A stretch of 64,000 nucleotides of DNA, taken from Capsicum annuum (Eukaryota > Streptophyta > Magnoliopsida > Solanales > Solanaceae). The notes under the pieces are model-generated. The model saw nothing but the letters and a program-made list of their open reading frames with translations, was not told the DNA's origin and did no database searches. Location of the stretch: positions 129,271,888 to 129,335,887 of the forward strand of contig NC_061121.1 in assembly GCF_002878395.1 (NCBI RefSeq). Direction: 5' to 3'. Shown here piece after piece: positions 24,465-36,028 of this stretch (within the stretch, counting starts at the first letter, position 1; every line of letters starts with the position of its first letter). The position numbers were made by a program, and so were the translations under genes.

Positions 24465-25038
24465 GAGAGAGATACCAGTGAACAATAAGAATGTGGTTCA
24501 CTACCAATTACAATCTTAGACATTAGTTAAAATGGAGAGTAAGTCAAATCATAGGCATTTTCCTAGAAATAGGGATGTCTAACTGAGGTTTTGGGTGACT
24601 ATAAATAATATACTCATTAGGAGCTTGAAAAAGACAATGGGTGATATCTTTGTGGATTTGTTGAAAGACTAAATACCTTCGCCTTAGCCTATCTCTCACT
24701 TAACAAATACAATTCATGTTGAACCATTATTAATCCATATACTTTTGACTTTTTGGTAGGCATAATCGTAAGATTACCTCTAAACTAGATTTGAAATCAA
24801 AAGTGTTATACTAGTGTGTTGTTTGACAACAGATTATGATAAACAAACTCCAAACTAACCCCCCTATTTTACTTTAAATATTGTTATTGTTGCATTTTGG
24901 GTTTTCTTTTAGTAATTAGATATCCCATAGGACTAGAAATTTGAATTTCACTCATTGTGGATTTGACCCCAATGAGAGTTGCGACATTTATAACCACTAC
25001 CTTACCCCTTAAACATAGAAGTAAGTTGAGCAATATCA
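24465..25038 (+). repeat. 3' LTR of element L (alignable part)
   Basis: This stretch follows 17730-18324 phrase by phrase, for example TTTTGGGTGACTATAAATAATATACTCATTAGG and CCCATAGGACT. It ends ATATCA just before the TATAG duplication. The upstream part from about 24059 does not resemble the first 800 bp of the 5' LTR, so the two LTRs are structurally unequal. Confidence 0.75.
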
Positions 25039-25043
25039 TATAG
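25039..25043. other. Right target-site duplication of element L
   Basis: TATAG, identical to 16909-16913. Confidence 0.8.
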
Positions 25044-25059
25044 TACGACGTATCAGTGC

Positions 25060-25760
25060 TGAGATGTCTGAAACCTATCTTTTGAAGACTATCAAATTAC
25101 TATTAGGAAATAATTTTTTAACTTCATTTCGTGTGTCTGCATCTTTATAATCCTTAAACATATTTTATGATACTATTCATCCGTTAATGAATGATGTGAG
25201 GTCATCAATGGATATGTATGAGACTTTAATGCTTCTTTCTAAAGCTTTGGTGTAGCATTGGACTAGAGAGTTAGTTATGGATACCAAAAATCTTCATTGT
25301 CAGTCAAAGGATTTAGGTCTATCTTAAGCTCTAGTTAAGCTCCTGACTACTTTATCCCTTCTAAGTTTAGCATTGGGGATCCTGATTCTAATTATGAATA
25401 CATCATAGTCATAGATGACATTTGATTTACCAAGTAATTCTCAGGCTAGAGTTGGATTTGTTGGTGTTCATCAAGGTTCTTTATCAGTTTTAGAGTACGA
25501 GATTATGTTTCTTTAGTGAGCCAAGCATATTCCTATGCTCAATCTTTTTAAGCAGGACATGGTCCATGGATTTATTAAGGGACTAGTATTTTCATTCTAC
25601 TTGTCATTATAGCGCTTGAGAGAAGTTTAGTATTTGAATAAACCTGGGTTTTGCTCCTAAAAAATTTTCTATGTTTTGAACACTCTTGATATCATACGAC
25701 TTCGACTAAATAGTCGGATAATATTTGTATGGTTTAGGGGGTCTTGGTCATATCTTGCTA
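25060..25760 (+). pseudogene. Possible gag fragment, very degraded
   Basis: One frame near 25480-25620 reads GSLSVLEYEIMF, then FKQDMVHGFIKGLVFSFYLSL, resembling the S-V-x-E-Y-E-x-x-F ... R-F-x-x-G-L region of Ty3/gypsy Gag. Upstream text (MDMYETLMLLSKAL) is not recognised. Several stops intervene. It could be unrelated low-complexity reading. Confidence 0.3.
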
Positions 25761-26261
25761 AGCATTATTTTGATTGGTTTCTATCCAAGATATGAATTGG
25801 CATCATTAAAGTCATATTCAAATGCTATGGGTGGATTGTTCCAATTCGTATGTTGTGTAGTGTCCAACCCCTTTGATTCTATTTTTGATACCATTTGAAG
25901 GTACTAGTTGTATGGAATGGGTATGGCATAGGCAAGGGGAGTCATATAGTAGATAGTGTGTGGTGTCTAACATTTTGTCTAGGGTACGAGTGTTGGGTGC
26001 CACTCGTTTGTTGTGTGTATGAGTCAAGGGGGGAGGCAACCCTCACATTATAATTTTTATAGATTAAGTTGGTAGTTTTCTAAACATTTACCCTCTGAAC
26101 TTCTTTTGACCCCATGACTTAAAACATTATTGAGACCTCATTTACCTTATTATTCCCAATCATAGACACTTTAAACACTCTCCAATCTAGATCAATCTCT
26201 TAGTTTAAGAAATATTCTAGGGTTTCCTATAGGTAATTTAATTAAGGATTATAAACTTAGT
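25761..26261. other. Unassigned stretch
   Basis: No reading frame over 75 codons, no terminal motif and no match to the other elements in the window. It may be the 5' part of LTR N, separated from 27829 by the insertion of G. Confidence 0.3.
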
Positions 26262-27828
26262 TAGTGTCCAACCTGTGATCCCAGTTGAAATGGTGTTAGC
26301 ACCATGCCACGGCTACAAACAATGGCTATATTGATCCACTAAAAAATCACCCTTATCTGGTAGGTGAGATACGTGTTTGCTTCAAATGGTAAGTGAAATT
26401 GATACATTCAACCTATGCTAGCTACATAGTTTTGGAACTAAGGGACTATTACTAAAGTTCAAACCCTCAATTGGAGCCCCTATCCCTTAGATCGCTTCGT
26501 GCTGAATCCTACTCACAACTGAATAAACACTGAACTGATCACTAGACTGTACTTAGCTTGAATGAACTATTACTTCTCATATTGACTGACTGAACTAGAC
26601 TGAGTTTACTGAATTTTGTAATTGACTTAGTACTATTGTTTGTAACGTTACTGAGAATATTTTGTAGCTACTGTAATTCTATGTAAATAATTAGATTTTT
26701 GGGTATTGAATACCCCAGGGCTCGATAGAATAAATAGTAAAGAATGTGATGATGTTGAAAGTATAACAATAAATGCTTGTTAACAATCATTCACTTAGAC
26801 ATTTTGTCAAACACTTGAGAGACATGAACTTGTACATTAATAGGGACACATGCTAAATTATCATGATAGAACTATTTGATTCACATAGGCATTCTATTTC
26901 ACACTTGGGGAGCATGACTAATGCACATGATAATGGTCAATACATAAGCATCATGAATACAATACTTAACTTGCAATTAGAGGGTTTAACCCGAGGATCA
27001 CATAATTCAACACAAATGTTATCTTGATTTTCATGAAAACTTACAATTAATCATGGATTGAAACCACAAACATCAATACATACATGAACATAATCAAATT
27101 CCAACATGTAAATTATGAAATCATAAACTTGTAGTTTAAAAAGGGGACTTGAACTCCAAGGGTGGAAGGAAACCGAAGGATGAACACATAACATCCTTGA
27201 TTATTAATTCTCTAAAAGTTGTTGGTGATTTGTTGAGCCTAGGACTTGAAATTTAATGACCTAGGGTTTTGTTCATGAGAGGATTTAAGAGAAAGTGAGT
27301 GATTTTGCCCTTCATATAGTTTGAGTTCATGTTTTAGGGTTGAATAAAGGTGGAGAGATTTACCTAAATACCCCTCTAGATGCGGATTTAATTATAGAAA
27401 AAATGCACCCACCAATGCATAGACCGACATGTCGCATCGATGGGGTCGATGCAAAGGCCGATGTAACGCATCGAGATCGTGTTGGCTCAGTAGAATTTAT
27501 ATTCCTTGGCAGGTGATAACACTGTCGATGTGATGAGTGATGCGACACTTCGAGATTACATTAATCCACTAGTTTGGGAATCCAAATATGCCTCCAACGA
27601 TGTTCAAAAATTTAAAACTTGTCTGAAAGTACCTATTGACATTCCTAATCATAAATCAACTTAGAAATCGACATTTTAAGGTAATAAGGATAGAAAATGA
27701 AGTCATTGAAATATTAAGACTAAAAATAAGACAAGTGTCAATACTTTTCAGGAAATTTTTCTTGTGTTTGGGACCTCTTTTTCATGCTATATATGAGTGA
27801 AACAACTGGGATTTTGCGGTGTTTTACA
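26262..27828 (-). repeat. LTR G (Tekay-like, 3'-truncated)
   Basis: On the minus strand it starts TGTAAAACACCGC at 27828 and follows the architecture of the F LTR (GTCCAACCTGTGATCCCAG near 26270 corresponds to about 41790 in F). A CG-rich tract lies at 27400-27550 with repeated GCATCGA and CCGATGT words, and a TATA-like CTATATGAAG at about 27316. About the last 750 bp of the LTR is missing at the left. Confidence 0.65.
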
Positions 27829-28245
27829 ATACCCACTCCTATTTTTTGCCATTTTTTTGCAGATCCCAGTTTAGTTTAACCTGCGGATTCTAAAATATAA
27901 TGTTGAGAGCTTATTTCGTGTACTACTGAGCTTGCCTTATTGAGCTAGCCTCTATATATCTTTTATAAAATTACTTGTATTTAGAGATAGAGATGTATTA
28001 TCAGATTTAGTATTTTATTAGATACTCTTTAAAGTTATGATACTAGGTTTTGGTATTCAACTATATTTCATTTCCGCTAGTTCAAATTGATGATATTGTT
28101 GCATTACTTTGTTCTAAAAGTCCCGTATTGCTTCATTTCCATTATATTTTTTATTTGATATTTTTAACTATCGTTCGGCTTACCTCTCAAGTTTGGATCA
28201 AGTAAGATTTCATCATTACCTTGATTTCTGGGTCCTAACATACAC
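27829..28245 (+). repeat. LTR 3' fragment N
   Basis: R/U5-like AT-rich sequence ending CGGCTTACCT...GGGTCCTAACA, the same type of LTR end as in I and P. Its 5' half is not contiguous; G appears to have inserted into it. Confidence 0.45.
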
Positions 28246-30506
28246 ACACCCAAAACACTAACAAAACATAATACATAGATATAACCTTATTGCCACATCA
28301 ACAACAGAGTTATAAATAAAATTTATTGGGTAAACTATACCAAAATGAAAAACTTGTGGCATTAGAAACTAGATTTGTAGACCTTCATTTTATAGGCAGA
28401 GTCCCTATAAATTGCTATAGTTTTGGAGAAAAGTTTTGAGACATTTGGCACAAGACATAGAGAATTCATAAAAGTAATTTGCGGTAGCTTTTACCAATAT
28501 TTATTTCAAAGTAGATTGACTTCAACATTTAAGATACAATGATAGTGTAATTAGCATACCTCATGATGCATTCTTCCTTGACTATGAAGCACTCTTAGTC
28601 TTATATCACAAGTAAGGGTTAGTTTAAACATTTTAAAATGTTAGAGGGTTATATGCCGAGTCTAGGAGATTATATAAAAGTTTCTCTCTTTAGCCATATA
28701 TACCTAGTTTCTTCTCCTTATGTATCGATGTCTATATCCTACATTATCCTTATTGATTTGTTAGCCTATTTTGATGGTAACCATATCGAATGTTAAATCC
28801 CTTTTCCGAATTGATAAATTTAATCCTAAAAGTCCTAAAATAATTTTGTGAAATTATTCATTTTAAAGGATGACATTAATTGAGAAAGGATAGTTAAAGG
28901 TGTAAGCCTTAAAATGAAAATTCGTAGTGCAAGTGTTGATATAAATATATATTAGTAGGAAGAAATCTTTAACAAAATACCTAGATGGTTCCTTTCTAAT
29001 GACATGTGAAAATTCTTTAAGAGATGGAAAACAAAAAGAACATATTGTATTAATAAGGGACATGAGTGAAGAGTTAGAAAAATTGTGATGTATTAAAGTA
29101 CTTAGGAAGGATCGTCAAAATTTTATCTGAGTAATTTCTTCCTATCACTTTGCCTACATTACAAACTTTACAATCAAACTTGGTAAAAAAGTAAACATTC
29201 TTATATTAGCAAAGTATGCACACTATGAATAAGTTTATAATTCATCATACATTACCTTTGAAATTCTTAGTGAGAAAGAGGTGTAATCTGATTTTTATTT
29301 TCATGTATGTTATATTTTATGTTCTTACCAGAAAAATATAGGTAACACTCTTATTTGGTAAAAGAACATATTTGAGGAATTATAGGTGATGTGTTGAACT
29401 TTTGGTTAGGTTGACACAGAAATTTTTGTCAATAGTAGATTGTTTAAGTTGATTCTTGACGATAAATCATCTTGAAAGTATTCTTAATGAGTTATAACTG
29501 TATTTAATGATTAAAAAAGGTTATGATAAAAAATATTGTTTTTTGTTGTCAGAGTAGTCCTATCTTGAGTAGGCATATTCAATCGGTGTTGCTCTATAGT
29601 ATCTATCTAGAAAAAAGGAATTGAGCTAATTGCCTGCTTAAGGACGAGTAAGAGTCAAAGTGTTGGATATTGATGTTTAGGCAAAAATATAAATAATCTA
29701 GTCATTATTTCTCTCATATTAGATAATTTAGCAACTCTGTAGCTTATACTAATATTCATATTATTGATGTGTAGAAGCGTTTTGTGATACTTAGGGTTAA
29801 AACAAGAGAAAAATAAGAAAGAAAGGAAAAAAATTGTCAAGGAAGAATCAACATTGCAAAGCATAGAGAAAGAAGCACTTTTTTGGAGTTAGGGGTGGAT
29901 AAAGAATATGTTGGTACTAAATTTTATTTTTCCTATTTTTCTATACTCTTGCATAATAAGGGTGGCATGAACCCTTAGATTCCTAGTTCATTTTTGTATG
30001 AGTTTTTTAATGCAAAAGGCATATGAGACTCTTTATATTAAGGGGGAATGCATTATTTTTGTTTATATAGTTCTTCTTGTGTGTTATTTCTATTCTATAT
30101 TTATTTTCAATTCTTCATGTTATATCATGAATTCTTATTTTTTTTTTTTTGAGAATTATGTATAGGTAAACTATTTAGTTCTTTGATTTGGAAATTGACA
30201 TGAATGTTGAAGTCTGAGAATCATTGCTATCTATTAAATTTTCCTTCTTTAAGTCATTTATTTAAATCTTAATCTTCAATATTTGATTTTTTGCGAACAA
30301 TAAAATTTGCCTATTTATTGGATTTGAAAGAGGGGATTATGAGATTAATAAGAATAAGTAGAAAAAATTGTACCTCTGTTATTTCGATCCAAAATATCTT
30401 AAAATGCATCTACTATAAAACCTCCTCAAATGATATGCTCTGTGAGTATTAATAGATGCTTAAATCTCCCACATGTTTCTTTATAATAGATCCTTTGTTA
30501 GTTTCC
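28246..30506. other. Unresolved AT-rich stretch, probably old retrotransposon interior
   Basis: No frame exceeds 70 codons and no RT, Gag or integrase motif is readable on either strand. The phrase GCTTAAGGACGAGTAAGAGTCAAAGTGTT at about 29635-29665 resembles the sequence that often precedes the PPT of Tat/Athila elements, and TTGATGTTTAGGC just after it could be an LTR start near 29670. A 10-base poly-T lies at about 30138. No host gene is supported. Confidence 0.35.
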
Positions 30507-31612
30507 AAAGGAGGAGATATTGTTGACATGGTTTTTTTTTCCTTCCATTGGGAATCACTCATACAAGAATGTATAAATCAGCACCACCCAAGTTGACATT
30601 ATATGGAGTATCTTGGACCATGCTTGGCTCCCCCAATACAAAAATGGATGAACATTCCTAGGTTCAATAGAACGATAGAAAATTATGAATGTCAATGATG
30701 ATCACACACTTCTTTGAAGGTTTGTTTGATAAATTGGGTTTCTAAATAAGTAGTAGAATAATTTAAGAGCAGAAAATTTTGGCTCATTCATCTTCCAATA
30801 GATACTAAAGTGATGTCCTCAATGCTTATTAAGAGTTGATTCTAATGTTATTTAATTTAAATTAAGGTAATTAATATGGAACCTACAAAAGACAGACAAA
30901 ATACCTAGAATGAACAAAAACAGGGAAGAAAAGAATATGTGATGAAAGTTTGATTTCATAAGTACAGAAGAGCCTCGCACAAGGCTAATGTTGATCGCAT
31001 AACTGCAAGTTGTTCTAAAAAAATATCCCGTGTTTTAGAAAATTTCAAATGACATTATATAATCATAAGTGTTTTGTGCAAAATAGAAAAGAATTTTTCA
31101 ATGCCTTGTGTGGTAGAAGTTGACAGAAAATTTGAAGAAATAATACTTGGAAAAAATGTGTGCGATCCTCCACAAAGCTTGTCTATAATTCATGTCTGTT
31201 GTGTTTTCTTGAATAATCTCTTAAATGTTCTCCGCTAATAACTTTGTAATTACTTAGTTTTTATTTCTAGGTCATATAAATAATTTTTTTAAGAATTATA
31301 CCATACTTTTAGTTTTACCTTTAGCTTTTTAGCATTTGTAATCAAGTATCAAAGGTTTTGGTAGAAGACAAAGTCTGAATTTCTTACACTTGGTTTTTAA
31401 TCAAGTATCTATGGTCTTGGGAGAAGAAAAAGTTTGAATTTCCTACACTTGGTTTCTTGTATTTTCTTATGAATATTCAGATGATGAAAACTTTGTTAGA
31501 GCAATTTAATATGATTTCTCTTCCTTTATTTATTCATGGATAACTCCGAAGTAATAGGGGTTTGTGATAAGTGAGATTTAATGGGTTCTTGGGTAATGAA
31601 TATTTCCATAAC
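30507..31612 (+). repeat. PPT and candidate 3' LTR Q
   Basis: The purine run AAAGGAGGAGATAT (30507-30520) precedes TGTTGACATGG at 30521. The end may be ATAACA at about 31612, followed by TAGTATCGGATTG, which resembles a PBS. The ~1.1 kb contains a 59-bp tandem duplication. The partner LTR is not identified, so superfamily (Copia or Ty3/gypsy) is open. Confidence 0.4.
31340..31457. repeat. 59-bp tandem duplication
   Basis: Two adjacent copies beginning ATCAAGTATC (31341 and 31400), each running through GTAGAAGAC/GAGAAGAAA and AATTTC(T/C)TACACTTGGTTT. A few substitutions separate them. Confidence 0.8.
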
Positions 31613-31735
31613 ACATAGTATCGGATTGTGCGGGCACCTACTACACTATACATAGATAGGAGAAACCTTACCCACAACCCAAGTAAGCAGAAATAATTAC
31701 AAGTATTTTAAAAATAAATTTTTAGATTAAAAGTG

Positions 31736-33990
31736 TCATGACCCAACTTACAAGATTATGCAAGAACCTACTTTATTCCACCTAGATAGGAGAATCCTTA
31801 CTAATAAATTTAAATATATGTGGAAGTCATTAAGAAGTAACTAAATATTTTTTTTATTATAATTTGTTTAAAAAGCTTGAAATATAACTATAATATTTTA
31901 CCCAAAAACCTAGTTTAAATAGTTGCAAGAGCTAATATGTGAAAAAAAAATAGTATATATGATCTAGGTTCCCCTATAGGAACAAGAATAAATGTTTCTT
32001 GATATCCATACAACGTAAAGTGTGAAAGTTTAATCTATCTTTCATCCGAGCAATACTCCAAAAAAGGTTGTAGCAAAACAAGTATTAGTACAAACAATAT
32101 TACTGGTAAGCATCATTGGTCGACCCGAATTAAATCACATAAATATTTTAAAGAAAACATACAACTTAACAGTTGTATAGTTAAAGACTCTCCATCCCCT
32201 ATTTCCTTACCACCCTTAGTTTTTACCAGCCTTTCTAATTGTAAATCAAGATTCCTTTGTCATATTCAGCCGTAATCACCTCCTTCTCAAGGCATTATCA
32301 ACACAAATCTTATTCTATAATTATATATGCATTCAAGCATACTTAGCCTTAAGGCTTCCTACCCTTGGCAACCCATAATTTAAAAGTCTTATGTAGAACT
32401 CAACCTTATTCCAATATCTTTATATGCATTAACACCCTAGTACATGGAGATTAATTTAAGGCTAGGAGAAATTGGATATTAAGATAGCAACATAATTTCA
32501 ACAACAACAACTTGTGGATAAATGGCCATAACCATGTCAAAAACATAATTATAATCATCTTTTAGGTAACCTATATCCATTAAGAAAACAAAGCCCTTTT
32601 CAACATGATATAAAATATTATTCAATCACAACTTACATATTCAATAACTCAATCCCAAACAATGACTACGTGCAAGAAAACAAGTTAACAAACCATTACT
32701 CTACCACAATATACTGACCATGTCTTGATATATAAGAAGACAGACATTTGAAGAGTTATACAAGTCACTTATAATTGTTCTTAGACATCTCAAGGAGAAA
32801 TTCAAACATGAATCATTATAAAATCCATAAATCACGGGTCAATCAAGAGACCAATTATAACACGTTCATATATAAGCCTAGTTTACTCAATGAACCAAAT
32901 GTAACATTAGAAATCCGGACCACATACCGATCTGAATATAATTCCAAGAAACTGGACAAACAATGATCCTAAATATATCAAAACAAGATTTGAATACACT
33001 TTACTCAAGGAACCGAATATAGAAAGTCAATACATAAACCCGATTCAGTTATGGAACTAAATATTGAAAGTAAACACATAATCCTTCTTCACTTAAGGAA
33101 CCAAATATAACAAGTTTACACCTAAACTGTTTCAGTCAGGGAACTAAATATCATAAGTCTTCGCATAATCTCAGTTAAATTAAGGAACCATCATACTCAC
33201 TTATACCTTGTACAAACATGATAAGCGTCTAATGGTTACCTACTAGCTATTACAAAATCCCATACTTCAAGTGTCTACCAATCAATTTCATAAAGATGTT
33301 CAAATATGGGTATATCCAACAATAATAGTATAAAGCTTGTGAAGATGCACAAATATTGGTACATCACACAATAATAATGTATATCACAATAATCACAACC
33401 ACAATAAAAAACAATCATACTTGGAAAATTTAAAAACTTTTAATACAACTTTATTTCAAGAGATTAACACTTAAGATATCAATTCACAGTTTACTACTTA
33501 TGAGCATGACTTAAAACAAGTACGCGAAGAAGCATTTAACATGGACACCACAAAAAGGCTGGGCTTCAACTACATAAACCATTACCTAAAATTTTCCCCT
33601 CAGTTAGGACGTGGTTTTCTCTTGCAATGACTATGGTATACATTAGTACATTTGGTTTGTACAATAATGCACCCTAACCTTCCATCCTAGCATTTATAGA
33701 TTACAAAATTGTCATTCCTCTCCTTACGATCATAGATTCCTCAGAATTCACAAACACAAATTATCATATATTTCTCATAATAAAAAAAAAACTAACAACT
33801 ATAGGGTCCTCAAAATCCACCAACATCGACCACTTTAATTTGACACTTATTACGTTCTACAGCACTTTCAGTACAACACTATTTTTATAAAATCAATGTA
33901 GAACTAAATTAATAAGAATGTACATTAATTAAATAACAAATTTTAATATCACAATTATCATTAATCATAAATCAAAATAATCAAATTTTA
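31736..33990 (-). repeat. LTR O (minus strand), boundaries approximate
   Basis: The minus-strand end reads ATAAAGTAGGT...GGGTCATGACA, homologous to the end of LTR I (ATAAAGTAGGTGCC...GGGTTATGA). It includes the 44-bp minisatellite. The U3 start near 33900-34000 is not identified. A second, similar LTR end lies just left at 31601-31735. Confidence 0.5.
32765..33227. repeat. ~44-bp minisatellite, about ten degenerate units
   Basis: The unit starts GGAAC(C/T)(A/G)AATAT. Well-spaced copies begin at 33009, 33053, 33097, 33140 and 33184 (steps 44, 44, 43, 44). Weaker copies lie upstream at about 32809, 32847, 32891, 32927 and 32964 with steps of 36-45. It lies inside LTR O. Confidence 0.85.
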
Positions 33991-34059
33991 TTATTTTTAT
34001 CAATTCCAACAACGTGCCATCAAGCCTATTATAATTACCCTCTATCTTATCTTCTACAT

Positions 34060-35846
34060 TTCAACATATTTATGATACTTAAAGCTTTGATATAGCTGTC
34101 CCAAGTCATTTATAAATTATATGAGCTGACATTTTTGTAATATGGCAGTTCATTTGGTGTTTAGAGCTAATTCCCGATTTTGAAGTCTTTACTGGTAAGA
34201 GTTGTTTTTTTTTGTGAAAACAATAGTATTGTGACCTCGTATGCCTATTTTTATAGTTCCATAAATTCCAAATCATTGTGTTTAGGCTGTGACCTTTGTT
34301 CTGGATCCTAAGGCTTCAGGGCTAATTTAGGGTTGTTGGTTGGAACTTGATAAAAGTGGCCCTCAGTTGAGGGAGCCACTTATATTTAAATGACCCCAAT
34401 GGAAATTTCAATGGAGCAATTAAGTCTAAAATATCAAATTTTATAGGGTAGCATAGTTTTCTTGAATTAAGGTAATTCTAGATAAATCTTAAAGAGTCGA
34501 TATAAATTAGAAATTTTCTAAGTTCCAGAAGGTGTATCTGCTAAAGCAACACCTTAGTCGCATTAGTGGTGGCTGCTTAAGTGGCTTGACATTTGCTAAG
34601 CGATTATGGACTGCCTAGATGGTCTACTTAAACATAAGTTAGACCCCTAAAGAAGATTCCACTTAAGCGGCTATTTGTCCAATTTAGCAGAATGGGTAGA
34701 CCCTAAGGGGAGCCCCTTTAGAAATAATTAGCCGCTATAGTTGGAACCTCTTAAAAATTTAATTGGACGCTTAAGCAATAGCTAGTGGGAATTAAATCCA
34801 TCTCTTGCTCGATTTGCTCTCTATTTTCCATAAGTATAAGTGCTAAAAATCTAAGAGAATATGTAAACTAAGAGAGTGATTATTGAGAGATTGTGAGGTA
34901 ATTTTTAACCAGGAATAATCATTTCTTCCTCAAAATCTTGGTAAGTTTTCATGAAATTATTATTTTATTTCTTTGATTTAGACTCAAATCCATTGAATAC
35001 TATTGGGTTAATATTATCATCATTTAAATTTTGAATTTTATCATTCTTGAGGGTAAATGATCCTTGAGAATAAAGGGATGCATTTATGATTTTGAAAGTG
35101 CAATTTCACATGCGGGCTCACATAGGACTATGTCATAATTTTGGAACTAAAGTATTATAATTCAATTTTGGTACCGTTATGCGTAAAGCTCCTCACAAGG
35201 GGAATCATTTATTTAGCGAACGTCACTAGGCTATCCTCGCATCTAGGTGGGCTAGGTTTACTCTTCTCTAACAATAATCTTAATGGTAGTATAGACATGA
35301 TGATATGCTTATCTCGGATGGGAATTAGGTCTTCGAGATGCTTGGAGCATATGTTGAATTGCTTAGAAAACTAAGAGACTATAATTAGGCAAAAATGACT
35401 TAGTTACTCACTCTTTAGGTAAAATTTCTATCCTAGGACTTATTGAGTCTTGTTTATTATCTTGTAGTGGTATTTACATCATAGTATTATTTGGGTAAAA
35501 TTTTCTTTAGAATGGGTTATCAAGGTTAGAAGCGAGCCCTTTTGTCCCACCTTAGGCAAAGATTGCAATTAGTTCTTCTTTGAGTCAATAGGTCTTGCAC
35601 ATTACTTTTATAAAATTCTTTATTCCAACGAGGTGTAAATACATAATGCTTATTCCTACATAATTCTTTATTCTTTATATAATTATTATATGGTTTATGT
35701 CTTGTAATTTAGTTACTTGGATATTTCTGTCTTCTATACCATTTTCCACCAACTTTTCCATTGCTTATTTCTTCGGGCTACTGTTAGCTTACCTACTAGT
35801 TGAATAAAGTAGGTGCCACCGTGACTCATCTAATCGGGTTATGAAA
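34060..35846 (+). repeat. LTR I
   Basis: Ends GTAGGTGCCACCGTGAC...GGGTTATGA, directly followed by a PBS. A repeated-word tract (GCGGCT, CTTAAGTGGC and TTAAGCGG phrases) lies at about 34540-34790, upstream of an AT-rich leader. The start is approximate. The family resembles N, O and P. Confidence 0.55.
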
Positions 35847-35848
35847 AA

Positions 35849-35867
35849 TTAGTATTAGAGCACTAGG
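35849..35867 (+). other. Primer-binding site after LTR I
   Basis: TTAGTATTAGAGCACTAGG is a mutated form of the Met-tRNA complement TTGGTATCAGAGC, two to three bases after the LTR end. Confidence 0.65.
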
Positions 35868-36028
35868 TTGACCAGTATCATTGATACAAGAGAAAACATC
35901 TAGTAATGTGTAGAGATAACATCGATCACATTCATTTATTATATTTGGGACGCTATAGGACATCCTTAGCAGATCTTCACTTCCTTTACTTATCACTTGG
36001 TAAGAGTCTGAGTTTGTGTCATGACCTG
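35868..36028 (+). other. Leader of element I, truncated
   Basis: Short 5' leader (GACGCTATAGGACATC and similar) broken off where J/F begin. The last bases 36017-36026 (TGTCATGACC) look like a minus-strand LTR end. Confidence 0.4.

Larger units (their letters stand above)
16914..25038 (+). mobile_element. Element L: Athila-lineage retrotransposon lacking RT, RNase H and integrase
   Basis: About 8.1 kb, starting TGATGAG and ending ATATCA, flanked by a perfect TATAG duplication. Order: 5' LTR, Asp-tRNA-type PBS, Athila Gag, aspartic protease, then directly a 3' region with ATHILA ORF-1-like (env-position) remnants, and a 3' LTR. In complete Athila elements RT, RNase H and integrase lie between protease and env-like ORF. 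Here the gap between the protease end (about 20580) and the conserved GGGAGGCAACCCA motif (about 20708) is only ~130 bp, so roughly 3 kb of pol is missing. It is therefore non-autonomous. Confidence 0.8.

Noticed and set aside
30130..30150. Poly-T run as the tail of a minus-strand LINE or SINE
   Set aside because: No RT or endonuclease coding trace and no SINE A/B box or duplication is visible beside it.
32765..33227. The 44-bp array as a centromeric satellite or a CRISPR array
   Set aside because: It is a short, degenerate tandem array without unique spacers, embedded in a plant LTR, and far below satellite array length.
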